Source: Bacteroidales bacterium
GTDB taxonomy: Bacteria; Bacteroidota; Bacteroidia; Bacteroidales; UBA4181
Direction of reading: 5' to 3'
DNA length: 11,654 nucleotides
Assembly (NCBI GenBank): GCA_028700615.1
Contig: JAQVSH010000034.1
Span: 1 to 11,654 of the forward strand
A program made the position numbers and the translations under genes. Positions 6,910 to 11,654 of this stretch are shown here, one piece after another; position 1 is the stretch's first letter, and the number at the start of each line of letters is the position of its first letter. The notes beneath the pieces were generated by a model. The model was given only the letters and a program-made list of their open reading frames with translations. It did not search any database and had not been told where the DNA came from.

Positions 6910-7161
6910 ATGAAAGAAGAAATTATCGAAATTGCTTGCAGCATTTTAGGAAACGAAATAAATAGTGATATTAATGAAAGGAAATTACTCCATCTTATTA
7001 TTTCAGAATCAAATAAAGCGTTAGAATTTGTAACGCTTATTGAAGATGAATTTGGTATTGAATTTAATGATGAAGACATAGATTTAGACTTCTTCCTAAG
7101 TATTGATACTATTATCAAAAGAATAAACAAAGCCCTTATGAACTTCCATAAAGGCTCTTAG
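6910..7161 (+). CDS. Acyl-carrier-like protein of a peptide maturation locus
   Basis: This is an 83-residue acidic protein of ACP size and fold pattern. Counting back from EDEFGIEF (45-52), Ser34 (codon 7009-7011) falls exactly where acyl carrier proteins carry the phosphopantetheine serine, but the motif reads ESN rather than DSL. Helix II (ALEFVTLIEDEF) and the acidic helix III region (NDEDIDLDFF) are retained. It could carry a pantetheine arm, or act only as a docking partner for the radical SAM enzyme or the protease. From memory, TIGR04069 describes ACP-related proteins in clostridial peptide maturation loci, and the gene order here agrees with that. It is the last gene of the operon, 10 bases after the protease gene, and converges on an ABC permease gene with an 11-base gap. 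It is unlikely to be the fatty-acid ACP, given the altered motif and the context. Confidence 0.75.
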   Translation: MKEEIIEIACSILGNEINSDINERKLLHLIISESNKALEFVTLIEDEFGIEFNDEDIDLDFFLSIDTIIKRINKALMNFHKGS

Positions 7162-7172
7162 CCTCCTCAACT

Positions 7173-8627
7173 TCATCTTACATCATACCGAAAAAATACA
7201 ATACAAACACTCGCAAAAAGCAATATGGCCCAACCGCTCAAATAAAAGATATTCCATACCGAACTTTTTAAAACTTCTCTTATAGAAGAAGGTTCATAGG
7301 TAAACATCGGGATTTCGTTTGCATCTATCTTTTTATTCGACATAAAGTAACAGGTATAATAGTTTTCGTTCCAAATCAAGTGGGAACTGTTTTTATCAGC
7401 TTGGTCTTTGTCATCAATAAAGTTCCTGTATTGCTTTTGATAATCTACCACCTGATTATAGAAGTTACTATACCCATAATAACCATTATCTGTCAACTTA
7501 TCACATAAAAACTGGAAAGATGAAAAAGGAGAAATGCTAGCAATGCTTATGGCCGTTTCTGTCTGAGAAAACAGCCTGTTATAATAATCCCACCATACAT
7601 CGGTTTCAATTTTTGTTCTTCGATCACAGCATTCTTTTCTTCTTAATAGCCCTTCTGTTGGTTCTTTACCCACCCAATCAGACCTCCATTCCAGAGAGCA
7701 GTCCTTCAAATCATCTTGTTTTATTCTAATCTCGTCATTTACTTCCGCGATAGTCGGGATAGGCTTTATTCTATTAATCCCTAGCCAGCTTGTACTTGGA
7801 AAAATAACAGCAAGAATTGTCCATACAATAAGGTTTATGCTAAGGCTTACCGCTGAGGTTTTCGACAAGCATGATATCATAAATCCAACAAGGATATTCA
7901 TACTTATAAAGACTATCCCGGCAAATACAAAAAGGAGCAATTTAACAGCATCCCCTTTTAAAAACTCTATTCTGGGAGATACCATAACCATTACAATGGT
8001 AATAACCAATGCTATCATCAAAGGAATTATAAAAGTAATCAGTAACCCCAGATATTTCCCCACAACAATTGAAAACCTTGAAATCCTACTGGATAACATA
8101 AGCTTTAATGTTCCTTGCTCTTTTTCCCCGCTGAATGCATCATAAGAAAAACATGCAATAACAAAACCCAATATAAAAATAAATATTCTGCTCCAGCTCA
8201 ATGAATAGAGTGCATTCAAATAGATATTTGATGATGAATTGGTTTTTATGGAAGGCATTAAAAAATAGAACATATCACTTCCATTGGGAACATTGGCATC
8301 TGTATCGGAAATAAACGAAAGCGTAGTCCCTTTTTTTACCAAGTTTTGCCTCGCAAAAGTCAGCATATCCAATCCGTTTTTTCTTTCATAAGGTTTATTA
8401 GAGGCTTTTGCAATAAGCTCATTAAAAAGACCTGCCTCTTCATCATAGATCATTCTTTCATTATTTTCCTGCTCAATCAAATTAAAACTTTTGTTTGCCT
8501 TGAAGATATCAACCGATGAAGATATAGCATTGAGAATAAAAATCAATATCAGAATTCCCCAAGTGATGAGTATTTTTGAGCTTAACAAATTGCATTGTAA
8601 CTCTTTTAAAAAGACATATCTTATCAT
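7173..8627 (-). CDS. ABC-2 type permease with large extracytoplasmic domain
   Basis: This 484-residue membrane subunit has a first membrane segment at about 19-38, an outer loop of about 110 residues, four central membrane segments (146-164, 192-216, 229-253 and 259-277), a second soluble region of about 175 residues and a last segment at about 458-478. The block DAFSGEKEQGTLKLMLS (163-179) after segment 2 is characteristic of ABC-2/NosY-like and DUF3526-type permeases. With the upstream permease and the ATPase it probably forms an exporter; the substrate cannot be read from sequence. The start is placed at MIRYVFLKEL (8627), 4 bases after the stop of the upstream permease. A longer in-frame reading from 8669 would overlap that gene and adds no hydrophobic or conserved sequence. 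The gene ends 11 bases from the convergent ACP-like gene, with no obvious terminator between them. Confidence 0.85.
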   Translation of the reverse strand: MIRYVFLKELQCNLLSSKILITWGILILIFILNAISSSVDIFKANKSFNLIEQENNERMIYDEEAGLFNELIAKASNKPYERKNGLDMLTFARQNLVKKGTTLSFISDTDANVPNGSDMFYFLMPSIKTNSSSNIYLNALYSLSWSRIFIFILGFVIACFSYDAFSGEKEQGTLKLMLSSRISRFSIVVGKYLGLLITFIIPLMIALVITIVMVMVSPRIEFLKGDAVKLLLFVFAGIVFISMNILVGFMISCLSKTSAVSLSINLIVWTILAVIFPSTSWLGINRIKPIPTIAEVNDEIRIKQDDLKDCSLEWRSDWVGKEPTEGLLRRKECCDRRTKIETDVWWDYYNRLFSQTETAISIASISPFSSFQFLCDKLTDNGYYGYSNFYNQVVDYQKQYRNFIDDKDQADKNSSHLIWNENYYTCYFMSNKKIDANEIPMFTYEPSSIREVLKSSVWNIFYLSGWAILLFASVCIVFFRYDVR

Positions 8628-8631
8628 AATA

Positions 8632-10146
8632 TTACAGAATTTTTGATTTACAAAATAAGGCTCCTCCAAAAGCCATTAAAATGATATTCACGAGCATAAG
8701 CATGATGATATCGATATATGGATTAAACCTTTTATGGAAAGTAAACTCAGGAACATCACTTACATCAAGTGAAACCATTTTGGCCAACTCATAATCTGCC
8801 TCTGTATAAGCCTTAAAATCATCTTTCATCATATCTTCTTTGGCATGTGTAAAAAATGAGTATCCCAGTCCGTCTTTGGAATGTATATAATCCATGAATA
8901 ATTCCCTGTATCCGGATATGGCATTTCTAAACTGTTCTTCCCTCTGCTTCCTGTCTGTCCCTGCCAGTTTTTCCGTTACTTGGGTATAAATAATGTCAGG
9001 CATTAAAACATTGCATTTCTTAAAGAAAGATGCCTGTTGTAATAAGGGTTTGTTGTAACTATCTTCTAAAAATCTTACGGTTCGATGCCTCTCCCACAAA
9101 CTATTTATCTGCATATCCATAAAGTTTCTCCAAAATTCAAAACTATATTTCTCCGTTAATCCTATTTTGCTTAGGCCAATCCAACCTGCTCTTCCCCCTT
9201 CCTGTGTATCAAAACCACCACCGACAATACTTATATTGTTGGGGCGCTTTGACTGATTATTAAACATATAATTACCGCATGAACGTTGTAGTTCGTAGTC
9301 AATTCGTTTTATTTTTAAATCCAATTCGACTTTAGAAGGAGATATATAGATACTTCTTGAAAAGATAGTCGTTATTTGAGGATAGATATAGGTGATACCT
9401 AGCCATATGAATAGTGTTGTTAGTACCGCCTGGGCAGCCGTTGCCATTTTCGCAGAAACAAGCAGGCTAAGCAGGATGAAAACAGACAGGTATATTAATG
9501 AAGTCAACAATAAGCTCAAAACTCCCGGGATGAAAGCACTGCTTGTTGCAATTTGATTATCCGTAATAATCATTAATAAAGGAATAATATATATGATGAG
9601 CAAAGAACAGAGTATGACTGCCATAAATGCAAGATACTTTGCAAGAAAGAATTCTAATCTACCCACATTCATTACAAAGATCATTTTCAATGTTTTGTCC
9701 TCCCGCTCCCCGGCTATAGCCCCGGCAGCCATTAAAATAATAAACACACTGAACAGCTTCACTACCCCTACAACATCAATAGCTGTAAATAAGTTAAGAA
9801 ACGGGTTTGACTTCTGTGAAGTTGATACAATCCCAGGATAATGCGTCGCTGATATGATAGCTTTATTGCCTATCTTGTCGTCAATGCCTTTGGCAAATAC
9901 AGATAGCGGATTAGGTGGAACAAATACCGAAACTTCCAGTTCGGAATACACCTCTACTTTTTTCAGTTTCTCTTCAGCCCTTTTTACCTCATCTTGATAC
10001 GTGGTGTACTTCTCTTTGTAATCATTGATACGAACATAACTCACTAATAAGCTGACAATAAATGCAAGCATCAACATGGTTATAAATTTGAACGACTTAA
10101 ACTGTTGATGTATTTCGTGCACGAACAGCAACTTAAAATTCTTCAT
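8632..10146 (-). CDS. ABC-2 type permease, partner of the downstream permease
   Basis: This 504-residue membrane protein is laid out like its neighbour: membrane segment 21-38, a probable coiled coil at 44-66, central segments at about 124-146, 170-194, 205-231 and 236-256, a soluble domain at about 260-470 and a last segment at about 477-498. GAIAGEREDKTLKMIF (142-157) corresponds to the SGEKEQGTLKLM block of the other permease, so the two are probably ancient paralogues forming a heterodimeric transmembrane unit. The open frame extends upstream to 10314, but that extension is basic, low-complexity sequence lying antisense-free over the end of the ATPase gene in another frame. The ATG at 10146 gives MKNFKLLFVHE, a normal permease start, 11 bases after the ATPase stop. 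The substrate is unknown. Confidence 0.85.
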   Translation of the reverse strand: MKNFKLLFVHEIHQQFKSFKFITMLMLAFIVSLLVSYVRINDYKEKYTTYQDEVKRAEEKLKKVEVYSELEVSVFVPPNPLSVFAKGIDDKIGNKAIISATHYPGIVSTSQKSNPFLNLFTAIDVVGVVKLFSVFIILMAAGAIAGEREDKTLKMIFVMNVGRLEFFLAKYLAFMAVILCSLLIIYIIPLLMIITDNQIATSSAFIPGVLSLLLTSLIYLSVFILLSLLVSAKMATAAQAVLTTLFIWLGITYIYPQITTIFSRSIYISPSKVELDLKIKRIDYELQRSCGNYMFNNQSKRPNNISIVGGGFDTQEGGRAGWIGLSKIGLTEKYSFEFWRNFMDMQINSLWERHRTVRFLEDSYNKPLLQQASFFKKCNVLMPDIIYTQVTEKLAGTDRKQREEQFRNAISGYRELFMDYIHSKDGLGYSFFTHAKEDMMKDDFKAYTEADYELAKMVSLDVSDVPEFTFHKRFNPYIDIIMLMLVNIILMAFGGALFCKSKIL

Positions 10147-10157
10147 ACTTAACGTTA

Positions 10158-10877
10158 TTAAACTACCACAGTCGGTTGCATATAATCCAAATAAATCCTT
10201 TCCAGGTTGTCTTTCTCCAATTGTTCCCGGGTGCGTAACATGACCAGACGGCCATCTTTCATGATGCCTACCTTGTCGGCGATTTCTTTGGCGCGGAAAA
10301 TGTCGTGTGTACACATCAGCATGGATTTGCCTTCGTCCCGGAGCCTTCTCAGAATATTCATAAATTCGGCTGCTGCTTTCGGATCCAGGCCGGAGGTGGG
10401 TTCATCGAGCAGGATGTTGTCAGCGTCCTTCACCATGGCGATGGCCAGGCCTACCTTTTGCCGCATGCCTTTAGAAAACTTTTTCAGCTTCTTCTCAAAG
10501 GCGTCTTCCTGTAAACCTATACTCCGGAAGAGGTTGTAATAATCGGTTTTGCCCAGGTTCCTCTTACCTCCCAGCTTGGCAAAGAAGTCCAGGTTCTGGC
10601 GGGCTGTAAAGTTCCCGTACAACATCACATTCTCGGATACATACGAAACGTACTTTTTGGTTTCCAGCGGCTCTTGGGTCACATCGATCCCGTTGATTAA
10701 CGCCTTCCCGTAGGTCGGCTCAATAAAATTGAGGAACAGGTTAATGGTGGTAGTCTTCCCTGCGCCATTGGCCCCTAATAAGCAAAAGATCTCTCCGGCT
10801 TTAACCTCCAGATTGAGGGAATCCAGAGCCAGGTTATTGTCTTCGTATCGCTTTGACAGCTCGATTGCCTGTAACAT
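10158..10877 (-). CDS. ABC transporter ATP-binding protein
   Basis: This 239-residue nucleotide-binding subunit would power the two permeases encoded just downstream. It has Walker A GANGAGKTT (35-43), the ABC signature as FSKGMRQ (134-140; the LSGGQ variant typical of NatA-like export ATPases), Walker B NILLDEP (154-160), the D-loop SGLD and the switch His191 in CTHD. The Q-loop position appears to be Glu (SENVMLY, 81-87), as in other ABC-2 export ATPases. It ends 11 bases before the first permease start and begins 26 bases after acpS on the same strand, so one transcription unit is likely. Its G+C content is higher than that of the radical SAM operon (30 of 60 bases at 10261-10320 against 17 of 60 at 4141-4200). 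Confidence 0.93.
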   Translation of the reverse strand: MLQAIELSKRYEDNNLALDSLNLEVKAGEIFCLLGANGAGKTTTINLFLNFIEPTYGKALINGIDVTQEPLETKKYVSYVSENVMLYGNFTARQNLDFFAKLGGKRNLGKTDYYNLFRSIGLQEDAFEKKLKKFSKGMRQKVGLAIAMVKDADNILLDEPTSGLDPKAAAEFMNILRRLRDEGKSMLMCTHDIFRAKEIADKVGIMKDGRLVMLRTREQLEKDNLERIYLDYMQPTVVV

Positions 10878-10903
10878 ATTCGGTTATTAATTAGGTTATT
10901 TCT

Positions 10904-11296
10904 TTATTTTATGTTGCTATCCGTTTCCTGGATACAAACCATTGCTATAGCATATTGCTCACTATGGGATAATGAAACTTCGATCGTTGTTATTCCTGCT
11001 TCATCCAATCGCTCTTTCACCTTTCCGGCAGTAAAGATCACCGGCGCACCACCGGGTTGGTTCATGACTTCGATCTGTTTCCACTGGATGCCGTTATTCC
11101 ATCCTGTTTTCAGGGCTTTCATCAATGCTTCCTTGGCCGCAAACCGGGCCGCATAATGCTGATATTTATTGGGCTTATTTTCACAATAACTGATCTCATT
11201 TTCCGTGAATACCCGTTGAGCAAACCGTTTGCTCTGTTCCATTGCCTTTTGAATAAATCCGATTTCAATAATGTCTGTGCCTATTCCCCTGATCAT
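10904..11296 (-). CDS. acpS: Holo-[acyl-carrier-protein] synthase
   Basis: This 130-residue cytoplasmic enzyme transfers 4'-phosphopantetheine from CoA to the serine of acyl carrier proteins (EC 2.7.8.7). GIGTDIIEI contains the Mg-binding Asp8, and RFAAKEALMKAL contains Glu56, the second metal and catalytic position. SLSHSEQYAIAMV is the usual C-terminal block. Length and motifs are those of a housekeeping AcpS. It lies 26 bases upstream of the ABC ATPase gene on the same strand. It could also modify the ACP-like protein encoded at 6910-7161, although that gene's altered ESN motif makes this uncertain, and the neighbourhood may be chance. Confidence 0.95.
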   Translation of the reverse strand: MIRGIGTDIIEIGFIQKAMEQSKRFAQRVFTENEISYCENKPNKYQHYAARFAAKEALMKALKTGWNNGIQWKQIEVMNQPGGAPVIFTAGKVKERLDEAGITTIEVSLSHSEQYAIAMVCIQETDSNIK

Positions 11297-11323
11297 AAAA
11301 CAAACTTTAATTTTTCCTGATCG

Positions 11324-11352
11324 TCATTACCTGGTAAAATACCAGGCAATGA
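11324..11352 (-). other. Strong hairpin upstream of acpS
   Basis: Arms 11324-11336 and 11340-11352 form a 13 bp stem with a 3-base loop. The single mismatch in plus-strand RNA (A with C) becomes a G-U pair in minus-strand RNA, so the stem is complete in the direction of acpS. No U-tract follows on either strand. It may be a leader structure of acpS, a terminator of a minus-strand gene lying outside the window, or a small repeat. Confidence 0.55.
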
Positions 11353-11654
11353 CTCAGAATTACTAATTACTTGGGATCCGATAGTTTTCTCATAATGAAA
11401 CATTTTTGTTTATCCTTCACCCAAAGCCGTTAACACTACAAACAGAATGCTTTCCCGATCGAATTTACAAACTCTGTTCCAAAAAATGTAACAATACCAG
11501 CATCAATATTTTATAAGTCTGTATGAATAGTCTCAGTAAAAGAGGGAAAAGCTATCCAGATTAAATCGCGGGTAAATATTTACTCACTACCGGCAAGAGT
11601 TTTCACATTATGCATTAGTCGCTTAGTTCGCCAACACTATCTGATGTTTGTTGG
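11353..11654. other. Intergenic stretch without a recognisable gene
   Basis: I see no coding frame, tRNA or other RNA gene here. The last bases form a possible stem, CCAACA (11631-11636) with TGTTGG (11649-11654), cut by the window edge, so a terminator of a neighbouring gene cannot be judged. GTAAATATTTAC near 11574-11585 is a short palindrome. Confidence 0.5.

Noticed and set aside
10147..10314. A 56-residue N-terminal extension of the second permease.
   Set aside because: It is arginine-rich, overlaps the ATPase gene in another frame and precedes a normal permease start at 10146.
10207..10539. A plus-strand open frame opposite the ABC ATPase gene.
   Set aside because: It is the antisense shadow of a well-supported ATPase gene and shows no protein-like features of its own.

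Overview
The window looks like part of a Bacteroidota chromosome. This rests on A-rich start contexts without clear Shine-Dalgarno sites, a secreted protein of the CarboxypepD_reg-like type, ABC-2 permeases with large extracytoplasmic domains, and IS982 and IS630 family elements. It divides into an AT-rich, insertion-riddled left part (about 1-7161, plus strand) and a chromosomal-looking right part (7173-11296, minus strand) that ends in the housekeeping gene acpS.

Layout: 1-373 holds a long palindromic repeat and no gene. 374-1230 is a decayed IS982-type element with both terminal inverted repeats still readable. 1262-2044 encodes a secreted CarboxypepD_reg-like protein. 2045-3574 is a nested insertion: an apparently intact IS630-family element (about 2289-3468) sits inside a short inverted-repeat element (about 2063-3525) with 35 bp exactly identical arms. 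3575-7161 is a compact three-gene operon: a radical SAM/SPASM protein, a cytoplasmic subtilisin-like (S8) protease fused to a DUF1611-like P-loop domain, and an acyl-carrier-like protein. Then come convergent minus-strand genes: two ABC-2 permeases, their ATPase, and acpS.

The most interesting content is the three-gene operon. Its combination of radical SAM/SPASM enzyme, S8 protease, P-loop protein and ACP-related protein resembles, from memory, the clostridial Cys-rich-peptide maturation loci described by the NCBI/TIGRFAM models TIGR04066 (maturation protein), TIGR04068 (radical SAM) and TIGR04069 (ACP-related protein). Here the protease and the P-loop protein are one polypeptide, and I find no precursor peptide gene in the window. 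If the two insertions are removed, the secreted protein gene lies only about 67 bp upstream of the radical SAM gene, so the two may once have formed one transcription unit. The adjacent ABC exporter could serve the product, but this is only inferred from position. The nested insertions lie directly upstream of the radical SAM gene and may have changed its expression or removed a precursor gene.
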